Shown here in pieces: positions 12,101 through 19,455 of a stretch of 24,082 nt of DNA. The notes below the pieces were generated by a model, which made no database searches, was not told the DNA's origin, and worked only from the letters and a program-made list of their open reading frames with translations. Origin of the DNA: Phoronis ovalis. Its lineage: Eukaryota; Phoronida; Phoronidae. Made by a program: the position numbers and the translations under genes. Numbering within the stretch: position 1 is the stretch's first letter; each line of letters opens with the position of its first letter. The stretch covers positions 1 to 24,082 of the forward strand of contig JAOXYB010057389.1 of the NCBI GenBank assembly GCA_028565635.1. The letters are read 5' to 3'.

Positions 12101-15100
12101 GAAGCAAGACATATTTTAAATAAGTAATACATTGTTAATGTACAAAAAATCATTTATTATTTTATCACCTTGATAGCATAAACTTTCTTTTCTAATTTTT
12201 TTAATTTTCTTCTATCTAACCAACTGTTGACCCAATCTTGGTCTTGTTCCCTTTGCATGAAATCAAGATTGTCTGCTAGTGCTTGATGATTCCCACTTCC
12301 AAGGCAGACTTGATTGTTACTTGCATTATTTTGCTCTGGAAAACTGTTCATTGCCTACAAAATAACAAATCATTTAATATTTCTATTCAGAAAAGTAAAT
12401 TATTCGGAAAGTTTGTACCAATAGCGATAAATACAATAAGTTGTCATAAGTGCCAACTGTTATACTGGTACTTTCTACAAAATGCGTAAAAGCTAAAAAA
12501 AAAAACAACGATTAATTTGCTTTCCATGGATTTCCTCCATTTTGTTGCTCTTTTCAAAATTTCTTATTTAAAAACTAACAACCAAATGATGGTAAAATTT
12601 TACCCCACAATAACAGGGAAGTAGAGAGGATATCCAACTGGCCATCACTTTAGGCCCAGTCATTGAAATTGCAACATTGCTTCCTAAGCAATCATAGAGT
12701 TATATGTTATGCTCATAGAAACAATCCATTACTAAACTTGCATATAAACTAGCAATAAAATTGAATAGCAGTAAATGGCCAAATATCATTCATTGTAACA
12801 TCTATTACTGTATATACTATACTCTTTCTTTAAATCATATATATTAGGGAATGTCAAAACATGAACGTTTGTAAAAGGAATAGTGCATAAGATAAGGCAA
12901 ACCAAAAATAGGCGGACATAAAGCTACATGGAATCGGTTTAATATAATCCAGTCTTATAATACCTTTGAGCTTAAACTTTGCTGTTGAAGAACTGAGTGT
13001 GGCGGTTCCTGAGGCAGCATATCACCAGGTCCTGGAAATGGAGGTCTTTGTCTTGGACCAGGCATCAAGTGAGGAGGTGGAGAATTGAATCTGTTTCCAA
13101 TAAAATTTGGATTTGGAGACTGAAATCGTCCGTTCTGAAACCCCATGGGTAGCATATCTGAAATAAAGTTTAAAATCGCTGAACCAGCAGGCCAACAAAC
13201 ATTGATTCTTGCGTGGGTATAAATCTAGGATGTAAAAGTAATGTGTTTAAATCAGCTAACAGTACAGTTGTCAGTCAGGTCAAAGTCTCATTCGGTCACA
13301 ATCATATCTATCTATCTGTGGTTTATGCTGAAAGAACTTTCGTATCAGATCAGCTTTTGATTGCACATGTGGATGTCAACACATCATTAATTCTAAATAT
13401 ATTTCTGAAGCCTCGACTTAAATTTTTTATTGGCATAGCTGTAGGATCAAGTCTGATTCTAGTCCCAATAATAGGCCCAATATCTGACATATTGGTCCTA
13501 ACACTTTCCTATTCAAAAACTATCGTCTTTCGAAATTTATTGAAAACTCGACCGTATGATGAAATTATTGATACAGCAATTAATACTACGATGGACTTAG
13601 TTCATTATTATCAAGTTAAGAAAGTACAAATCTACACGTGTAAACAAGTCAGATGGTTAAAAATCACTGAAATCAATGTAGATGCCCGGGAGATGCCATT
13701 ACGGTCACTTCGTATTTAGTGAGTTAAAGTTGGGGCCTAGAATCTTTGGCTATAAATGTCCAAAAAATTGTGTTCGAACATGCTTTCTCTAATCAATCTT
13801 CTGTAACTGAAGTTAACTAAATCACATTGTTTTTATAAAATATGAGCCAGTATAAGAAAAAACAGCCATAGAAACTCGCAACAACAAATCTCTCCACCAG
13901 ATAGCGCATTCTTTCCTGAATAAAGTAGTGCACTATTAAACTTATCTCCCCTACACTGGATTCCTAGTGTAAACACAAAGGCCGATTTAAACACTTCAGT
14001 AAAATAAGACACATATTCCAATTAAAATCAAACCTGATATTTATGTGCATTTTAAAGGTTTCGTGAACAGCAATATCCTTTACAGCAATGTATTGCACAT
14101 ATATAAGACCGCATTTGGAGTATGCTGTGCAAGCATGGTCACCCTATTTAGTGAAAGATATACAAATGTTGGAAAAGGTGCAGCATAGAGGAACAAAGCT
14201 GGTTCATCAAATTAAAGATCTATCCTACAAGACAGATTAAAGCTTCTAGGTATATATTCACCCCGGGGGGTTGGTCAATATGAAAGTGGGTACCCATGTT
14301 CCAACATAACTTTTCAAAAAAGCCCCTAATGAAGTGATTTTTTTTAAAAATACCCCCAAGGAAGTGCTTTTTTGAAAAAATACACCCCTAAGGAAGTGGA
14401 TCACGTGATACCTGAACCCTGACCTGACCAATCGTATGCCATGTTTTAAAAGGTCATTCTCAAAATAGCATCAATTCAGGAAGTAACTTTCATATGACGG
14501 GGATACACATTCTGGTAAACATATTAAGTTTTCTTGACCGTATTTGCACCCCCTAACGAAGTGAAATTTTAAGGATTACCCCAACGAAGTGAAACTTCCA
14601 AACAACACCCCTTAGGAAGTGTCACACCTCCAAAAAACCACCCTTTTTCGTGATTTTAGCCAAAAAACAGACCCTACGCTGGCGGTTCGAAAAACATACC
14701 CTTTCACGGGAAATTTTATTGGAACATGCGTACCCACTTTCATATTGACCACCCCCCGGGATATTCACTCTAGTGTAGAAGACAAATGGGAGATCTCATA
14801 GAAACATATAAGATTTTAACTAATAAGGACAAGATAAAAAGCAATTTTTTTTCCAACAATCAGAAAGTGTATCTAGTATGCATAAAGCTCTATAATTTGT
14901 ATAAACAGCAATCCAGATTCATTTGACACTTAGGAAAGAATTGTTAGCCATAGTCGTGTAGTCAGAGAGTATCTGGACGGTTCTATAATCTATATGAACT
15001 CATTTGGTAGGAATTACATAGATTTCGAAGCTTGAACACTTTCACTGTAATTGGCTTTGTCAGATTCCATGACTGTTCGCACAGCTCACAAGTCAGATTT

Positions 15101-15389
15101 ATATCAAGACTACAAGAGCTAGTGCAAAACGTCATGTCTCATGTCCATGATTCATGAATGAACCACGACTAGTAGTACTAGTACGGACTAGTGACTCCGA
15201 CTAGTCTCCAAGTACTTTCGCCCTTTACTTTCAGAATAAACAAACACAGACATGTTCGAAGTTACCTGTGTTCATCCTTGGATGAAATGGATTATCTTGA
15301 GTAATTATTCGTGGATCAAAGTTGCTAGTCGCACGAGTATTCATTGGAAATTGACTAGGCGGTCGCGGTAACCTGCCGAAGTCGGCCAT
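6120..15389 (-). CDS. PDCD7: PDCD7, U11/U12 minor-spliceosome 59K protein (ten exons, complete)
   Basis: The exons, in transcript order, are 15389-15266, 13157-12964, 12354-12169, 10370-10281, 9640-9509, 9272-9134, 8713-8601, 8108-7985, 6832-6745 and 6279-6120. The phases agree at every junction and the sum is 1350 bases, or 449 residues plus TGA; human PDCD7 has about 485. Residues 1-100 are Pro/Gly/Arg/Asn-rich and disordered. Residues 195-370 are highly charged helix, including ILSEVRKKK and LKKLRSLRKE. The C-terminal block, about 365-435, carries PFRQYYSQAEY, SFLQIRSEWDMFLVPEG and IPYNWVLP, diagnostic of this family. PDCD7 is a nuclear subunit of the U11/U12 di-snRNP that recognises minor introns. 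I chose the ATG at 15389 (MADFGRLPRP). An in-frame ATG at 15428 would add 13 residues but looks like 5' UTR. An unseen exon in the 10706-11582 gap cannot be excluded, although the frame does not need one. Confidence 0.93.
6833..7984 (-). other. PDCD7 intron 8, nothing recognised
   Basis: AT-rich intron between GAA-A|GTAAGA (donor at 7984) and TTTTTACAG (acceptor before 6832). No repeat or gene is supported inside it. Confidence 0.6.
9340..9391 (-). pseudogene. Partial duplicate of PDCD7 exon 6 with its acceptor (pseudo-exon)
   Basis: 9340-9391 matches 9240-9291 base for base in register at an offset of exactly 100, with about ten mismatches near the exon part. It copies the 3' splice site (TATATAAG|) and the first 33 or so bases of exon 6. 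Read in the same phase it gives AKEMKHESDQIMF and then TAA. A GTAAGA donor-like hexamer follows at 9316-9311, so a 56-base stop-containing exon (9372-9317) could in principle be spliced in. It looks like a decayed tandem duplication inside intron 5. Confidence 0.65.
10607..10705. repeat. (TACAG)-type microsatellite at the left edge of the gap
   Basis: Degenerate five-base repeats (AGTACAGTACAGTACAATAC and variants) run straight into the N block. The long open frames crossing the gap in several phases are artefacts of this repeat and the Ns. Confidence 0.8.
10706..11582. other. Assembly gap of 877 N within PDCD7 intron 3
   Basis: Unresolved bases only. The gap starts inside a simple repeat, the usual reason for such a break, so its true length may differ. 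Confidence 0.99.
11616..11659. repeat. Perfect 2 x 22-bp tandem repeat
   Basis: Two identical head-to-tail units starting AGCCACCCCAGGAGG and ending AATACTT, just right of the gap. They may be the tail of a longer tandem array lost in the Ns. Confidence 0.8.
11700..12070. repeat. Probable MITE-like debris with repeated ACCCYTTTT words
   Basis: This intronic stretch holds many spaced C-rich/T-rich words (GGACCCTTTTTTATA, TGACCCTCCCTTTA, CCACCCCTTTTCAATA, ACCCCTTTTCCATA), resembling the sub-repeat style of the element at 14262-14760. Boundaries and termini were not found, so this is tentative. Confidence 0.3.
12355..12963 (-). other. PDCD7 intron 2, nothing recognised
   Basis: Bounded by AAG|GTATTA at the donor and TTTTGTAG at the acceptor. 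AT-rich, with no repeat or ORF that I can support. Confidence 0.6.
13183..13719 (+). other. Unexplained 178-codon open frame antisense in PDCD7 intron 1
   Basis: The frame is open from 13183 to the TAG ending at 13719. Its first in-frame ATG comes late (TTMDLVHYY), so it is not a self-contained gene. The predicted product has a hydrophobic segment (FFIGIAVGSSLILVPIIGPI) and no domain I recognise. It ends next to the MITE fragment at 13724. It could be an old transposon piece or chance; it stands out mainly because other open frames in this AT-rich DNA are shorter. Confidence 0.25.
13724..13921 (-). mobile_element. Truncated copy of the TTAA-bounded MITE (inverted relative to 21311-21736)
   Basis: Starting TTAAAGTTGGGGCCTAGAAT, this stretch aligns over about 195 bases with the reverse complement of 21545-21736. 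Shared words include TGTCCAAAAA, CTAATCAATCTT, AACTGAAGTT, ATAAAATATGAGCC and CATTCTTTCCTGAA. Homology stops near 13921 and no second terminus is found, so this is a diverged, one-ended remnant in PDCD7 intron 1. Confidence 0.75.
14060..14261 (+). pseudogene. Dead non-LTR retrotransposon (LINE) reverse transcriptase C-terminus, left part
   Basis: From about 14099 it translates as YIRPHLEYAVQAWSPYL, then LEKVQHRGTKLV and LSYKT. This is the typical end of the reverse transcriptase domain in CR1/L2/Jockey-type LINEs. A -1 frame change occurs near 14238 before RLKLLGIYS, and the frame has stops, so it is inactive. It continues after the inserted MITE at 14769. It sits in PDCD7 intron 1, opposite to that gene's strand. 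Confidence 0.75.
14254..14261. repeat. Target-site duplication, left copy (ATATTCAC)
   Basis: An 8-bp direct repeat identical to 14761-14768, flanking the 499-bp inverted-repeat element. Removing the element and one copy restores LINE reading continuity (IYS then RRQMGDLIETYK). Confidence 0.85.
14262..14760. mobile_element. 499-bp MITE with about 40-bp terminal inverted repeats and 8-bp target duplication
   Basis: The left end CCCGGGGGGTTGGTCAATAT, continuing through GAAAGTGGGTACCCATGTTCC, is mirrored at the right end by GGAACATGCGTACCCACTTT and CATATTGACCACCCCCCGGG. The flanks carry an identical 8-bp ATATTCAC. Inside are six direct copies of a 13-14 bp unit, about CCCCTAAnGAAGTG, at 14323, 14353, 14385, 14550, 14579 and 14608. 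It has no transposase ORF. An 8-bp duplication is typical of hAT-superfamily elements, so a non-autonomous hAT is the best inference; the family itself is not recognised. Confidence 0.9.
14769..14860 (+). pseudogene. LINE reverse transcriptase remnant, right part after the MITE
   Basis: Following the 8-bp duplication the sequence reads (SL-stop-C)RRQMGDLIETYKILTNKDK, the standard RR-x-RGDLIE-YKIL segment downstream of the left fragment. It has an internal stop. The remnant may run to about 15000, where likeness fades. Confidence 0.7.
15168..15205. promoter_or_regulatory. Cluster of four ACTAGT palindromes near the PDCD7 promoter
   Basis: ACTAGT occurs at 15168, 15177, 15187 and 15200 (spacings 9, 10 and 13) in PDCD7 intron 1, about 60 bases inside from exon 1. 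It could be a regulatory site cluster or just a decayed simple repeat. Function is inferred only from position and clustering. Confidence 0.3.
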
Positions 15390-15681
15390 ATTGCCTCTAT
15401 AAAATAATTTCGAGCGGAAGTTTACCATATTTGCTTATTTGTGGCAGAATATTTTTCAATAAGTTAACATACGTTCTGCGCGTTTTGCTTGAAATTAGTT
15501 GATTTAATAACACATCAATAAGTAGAACAAGTTACCTTAACTTTATAAATTTTCGAAATTCACATACATCAGGTACCGGAAACTTGAACAGTATATCAAC
15601 GTTGTTGCAGACGGCAAAAATCTGTTTCCGTGAAACGACGTAATTCAAGTATTGAATGTTTACACTAATACTGTGCTTAAG
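15390..15681. promoter_or_regulatory. Bidirectional promoter region between PDCD7 and PTAR1
   Basis: Only 292 bp separate the divergent start codons of PDCD7 (15389, minus) and PTAR1 (15682, plus), so both core promoters and both 5' UTRs must lie here or overlap the first exons. Visible motifs are an ETS-like GCGGAAGT at 15414, a CCGGAAA near 15576, a CRE half-site-like GACGTAA at 15637, and a YY1-like GCCAT over the PDCD7 start. Two housekeeping genes in this arrangement suggest constitutive co-expression. Transcription starts cannot be placed from sequence alone. Confidence 0.7.
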
Positions 15682-15685
15682 ATGA
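15656..15685 (+). promoter_or_regulatory. Ten-codon upstream ORF overlapping the PTAR1 start (ATGA)
   Basis: An ATG at 15656 opens a 9-residue frame whose TGA (15683-15685) overlaps the PTAR1 ATG (15682-15684) as ATGA. If the transcript starts upstream of 15656, ribosomes would meet this short frame first, which could reduce or couple PTAR1 translation. Confidence 0.45.
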
Positions 15686-18515
15686 ATGATGATGTTGAGC
15701 AAAGAGGTTCTAGAATCTGCCACGACGTTAATAATGCCTTTAAAAAGGATCCACATATGTAAGTTTTACATTTATCCTAGTCCTAGCTTTATGACCCTAG
15801 TATATTGCCTATGAGTATGCCATAGGCAATATACTAGGGTCATAAAGCTAGGACTACATTTATCCCTGCTTTTCTTGTTCGGTCGGTATTCGACTGTCAC
15901 CGTCCGAGCTTTTTCGCAACTGTAGACTAGACCTAGTTAGTATTGGTTCCCCAGATTGGTTCATGTCGTTCGTGGGGCGCCTATTTATAATGTTGTGAGG
16001 CTAGACTCTTTTTAATTTTAGGCTCCTTCTGACTCCAATATTGTCAAAATCGACAAATTCATGATTATTGTTTAGCTAAGCCTAAGGCTAAGCTTAGCCG
16101 GGAGTTAGGCTAAAGGTATAAATGAGTCCCATTCACAGTGTCTCATTCTGTCTGTAGTGTAAAGTTAGTGCCTCGATTTTTACCTTGTCTGTATACCCAT
16201 CAGTTGCTCAGTATTTGTCTCCTATTGATGTGTCGGTGTGTCAATTTTTACCCATACATATACAATTTACCTAATTATTACTTCTGTCACTGAAACTTAA
16301 AATCGACGCTGGAACACACAAGGTCACTTTCTACATTTTATTGATAGACACCTATAGTAAGTGGTTACTCTGTATTGTAAAAATGCTCAGTAAGATCTAA
16401 AAAAATGCTGTGTTTCAGGATACCCGACCCTACCTAGCCAGCAGCTGCCAATCCTAATTATTTTATTGCAGCTTAAAAATTCTGTCACATAAGTTTAATA
16501 AATAAAAAAATTTCGTGAAAATTTATTCATACATCTTAAAACTTACCCTTCCCACCCGATTTTATGGTAGACACTGCTTTATTTTGGTTTAATGTTAATG
16601 TATCATCTGACCACACGTGGCGTCGTTTGGCGAGTGTCGTGTGCAAAAATGATACAGAGCAAACGAAACTCTGGAAGCTCACTTGCCAATTATTCTCAAG
16701 TTCCGTTTGCTTAGTTTATAAGCATTTAAAATTGGACATTGTATTCCAAGCCATCACGACAATATCATGATAATGAGCGTTTCTACCTAAGGAATCCTAT
16801 CAGCGGGGGAAACATAGATTATCTCAGTGATACGAAGATATTACAAAAACCATTCCACACAATAGACTAGAGAATATAAAGTCGTGGATTCCTCTTCTAC
16901 ATTTCAAAATGTAGATATATTTCAGATATATTCTTGTACAGCAAACTCCTATCACTGGCATCAAATCCAGAGGGATCGCCGCATGAGAGCTGATGTCGCA
17001 ATTGGGTACCAAATATATTAAAATAATGTGCGACAGGGAAGAAGACCAGTCTTGCGATATGCAAACAGAGCAGCTGCTAGAACCCATATAGAAACAAGGC
17101 CTCTTACCACCCATGATTGAAAAATAAATTTAAAAAAAATCCCTCTACCTAATAATTTCAGCCTGTTCCCCGAAACCATTATTTTTCTGTTTAGGCCTAA
17201 CCTTTCTTCCAGATTACCATTTATCCACCTTTCCTTTTTATACAGCAACATCGATAGAGGACAGAGAACCATTACAAATGATTTTCCTAATTTCTTTCAC
17301 TTTATCATTCTATATTATTTACATTGAACTACTGAAAAAATGGCTACATATATAATGTGCTGTTTTTTGTATACTTCTAGTGATGAGTATGACATCATTC
17401 CAATGTTTGAGGCTGAATATAATAGAAGTCCTGTAGTTTTGATTAATCATAAGTTGGGACTGGAAATGTGGGCAGTACCTATATTATACCAATATGCTTA
17501 TAGGCAAATTATGAAATACAGAGAAACATTAGGCAAGTATTTATACACATTTCTCTTAAAATGTCTTTTCATATGTTCATAAATAAATTTAAATAACTTT
17601 TTTTTTTTAATCAAAAGAATAGATTAAAGCTTAATAAAGATATAATTTAAGGAAGTGTTATTCATTTGTCTTTAACTTAATGTTTTTATGAAAAATATTT
17701 CTCATGAAAATCATGTATTATACTGTCTAGAACACTATGAGCCATATTTGAGGGGATAGGGTTACGTCGACAAAAGAAAATGGTCGCCAAAAGACAATGC
17801 TCACTGCTCGCGAAAATTCCTTATATCCCTCACATTTGTGGTCTAATTTCAGATCAAGAGATGACAATCAGTCTGAGTGGAATCGTGTTAATGATCAATG
17901 CTGATTGTTATACTGTATGGAATGTCAGGTAATAATTTTCAATAAGAGCCGCTGAAGGCGACTCAGGTTTTCAGATATACACACATATAAGGAAGTAAGA
18001 GTGTGGTGGTACTTGGTCAGGGTCTTTGGGCACTATAACTTTGGATGGTCTGTTTTCCACCAAATATTTAAGTATTGAGCTTGCAGGCAAAATTTAAAGC
18101 AAACCAGTTTTTCAAGTGGGCAAAAATTTATTTTACCAGTCTGAGATGTTATTTTTGGGTCCCCTGCCAGACAAATACATCTCTGAGCATGCCTAGTGAC
18201 TCCGAAGGATACAAGTTGCTCAGCAAGTTATTTACTTGTGATACAGGATTATTGGAAAAAGATTGAAAGTGATAAAATATATATTGCTATCCCAACAAAA
18301 GCAGCAACAACAATTGAGTGGTACAGTAGTAAAACTCATTTACAATAAAATTGATAACAGTACGTTGTTATAGTTGACCCACTGTTATTGATGTCAAAAT
18401 ATATTTTCAGGAAAACTTTAGTGTGTGAGAGAAAGTTAGATCCGATAAAGGATTTGAATTTAGCATCATTGATTTTAAGGAAACATCCAAAAAGTCCTGA
18501 AACATTTAGTCACAG
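15682..18515 (+). CDS. PTAR1: PTAR1, protein prenyltransferase alpha-subunit repeat protein (first four coding exons, partial)
   Basis: Exons 15682-15758, 17381-17532, 17853-17928 and 18411-18515 join in frame to 136 residues plus two bases. The product starts MNDDVEQRGSRICHDVNNAF and continues through PHIDEYDIIP, EYNRSPVVLINHKLG, TVWNVRK and PIKDLNLASLILRKHPKSPE. These match the PTAR1 N-terminus, including the first PPTA (prenyltransferase alpha) helix-pair repeats. From family knowledge, PTAR1 pairs with RABGGTB to form geranylgeranyltransferase III, which modifies already farnesylated YKT6 in the cytosol. No in-frame ATG lies upstream of 15682 before a stop (15631). Intron 2 must use a GC donor. 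The exon ends ...FSHR at a GTATGT donor; the following exons (the protein is about 400 residues in vertebrates) are not found up to 24082, so they lie beyond the window or are lost. Confidence 0.9.
15778..15856. mobile_element. 79-bp perfect hairpin element with 9-bp direct-repeat flanks
   Basis: Arms of 36 bp (15778-15813 and 15821-15856) are perfectly complementary around a 7-base loop AGTATGC. The left arm begins TAGTCCTAGCTTTATGACCC. Both sides are flanked by CATTTATCC (15769-15777 and 15857-15865), which looks like a target-site duplication. It lies 19 bases past the PTAR1 exon 1 donor. The likeliest reading is a tiny recent foldback/MITE insertion; a cloning or sequencing fold-back is less likely because of the direct repeats. 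Confidence 0.75.
15866..17380 (+). other. Rest of PTAR1 intron 1, mostly featureless
   Basis: AT-rich intronic DNA ending at the acceptor TATACTTCTAG before 17381. A small self-complementary patch of AAGCCTAAGGCTAAGCTTAG type lies near 16078-16100. Open frames here (for example 16564-16770 and minus 17272-17018) show no recognisable protein. Confidence 0.5.
17533..17852 (+). other. GC-AG intron of PTAR1 (intron 2)
   Basis: The exon must end ACATTAG with a GCAAGT donor. The only GT alternative four bases on (GGCAA|GTATTT) throws the next exon out of frame into a TGA. GCAAGT after AG is the strict consensus for GC donors used by the major spliceosome. The intron is 320 bases long with a TAATTTCAG acceptor. 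Confidence 0.85.
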
Positions 18516-18830
18516 GTATGTTGTGTAAAAATGCTATTATTAGCTGTAAAAACAATGATAGCTATATTTAACTAGTTACTGATATTTGTTTTGAATTTGC
18601 CCTGTTATTTGTAGAAATATATATTGTCTATATTATAAATTTTAACCAATAAAAATGCTTATATAAATATAACTATTTGTTAGTCAATTGCAGTTGTTTA
18701 ATACTATTGTGCTATAAGTAAATAAACATGCCCAGTTTCAGTTTTTATCTGACCAGCTTCCTATTTGGTACAGGGTAAATACAGGTCAAAGTGTAGGTCA
18801 GTTACAAGTTTGACCTTGATTCTTCCAACA
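18516..18830 (+). other. Start of PTAR1 intron 4, nothing recognised
   Basis: AT-rich sequence following the GTATGT donor at 18516. No next exon, and in particular no His-Arg-Arg-Trp-type continuation, is seen here or further right. Confidence 0.5.
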
Positions 18831-19040
18831 TGGCCGACTGGCAGCCATGTTTGTTCTTCAGAGGGCATGTGATGTTGTGCCACTTTCCAGAAAGATGAAG
18901 CATTGACTAGACAGTTTGAAGGTGGTTTCATGAAGAACATGTTAGTATTAGGCTAAATTAAAACGACCTTGAAAAGTAGTAGGTCAAATGCCGATATAAA
19001 TCTTCGACATTGAATTTTATATTTAGAAAAATTCAAGATG
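18831..19040 (+). repeat. Dispersed repeat, copy 2
   Basis: The same repeat as 5349-5520, in the same orientation. Here it begins ATGGCCGACTGGCAGCCATG and continues to about 19012, then to CAAGATGGCCACCATTTTGG. The two copies are well diverged with several indels, indicating an old non-coding repeat. Confidence 0.6.
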
Positions 19041-19455
19041 GCCACCATTTTGGGCCAGGGATGTTCTTAAAATGATATTATGTATTTTAGTATATATTGT
19101 TTATATTAATATTTAAAGATATGAATTAAAAGGTTATTTCGTATGACTTGGTCATGACATAGCCACATCCTACAATACATTTGAATTGAAAGAGGATTTA
19201 TTTGAACTAAAATGTAGTAAAGAAAGTAAAAAAATATGTTTTCCACAAACTTTTTGAATAAACTTGAGCCACCTAAAATGTGTAAGATATTCATCTACCT
19301 TCATAACTTCAGTAAAAAAATACCCCTTTTAACAATTCCTGGAAGTTTGTTTTTGAAGACACAGAAAATGAAGCAACAATTACCAGGTTGCTATTGTACT
19401 GTATTTCTTTGGTGCATGTACTGGTTGAAGACTGAGTTAAGGGTTCTATTATGTG

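Noticed and set aside
15390-15428. Upstream in-frame ATG of PDCD7 (15428), adding MVNFRSKLFYRGN
   Set aside because: The added residues do not resemble a PDCD7 N-terminus and would take up about 40 bases of the short promoter/5' UTR. The ATG at 15389 is preferred, but the other is not excluded.
16078-16116. GGCTAAGCTTAGCC palindrome, considered as a telomere-like or regulatory repeat
   Set aside because: Too short and without copies or context; chance self-complementarity is likely.
16824-17272. Overlapping minus-strand frames of 96 and 84 residues in PTAR1 intron 1
   Set aside because: No domain, splice partner or family likeness; consistent with chance open frames.
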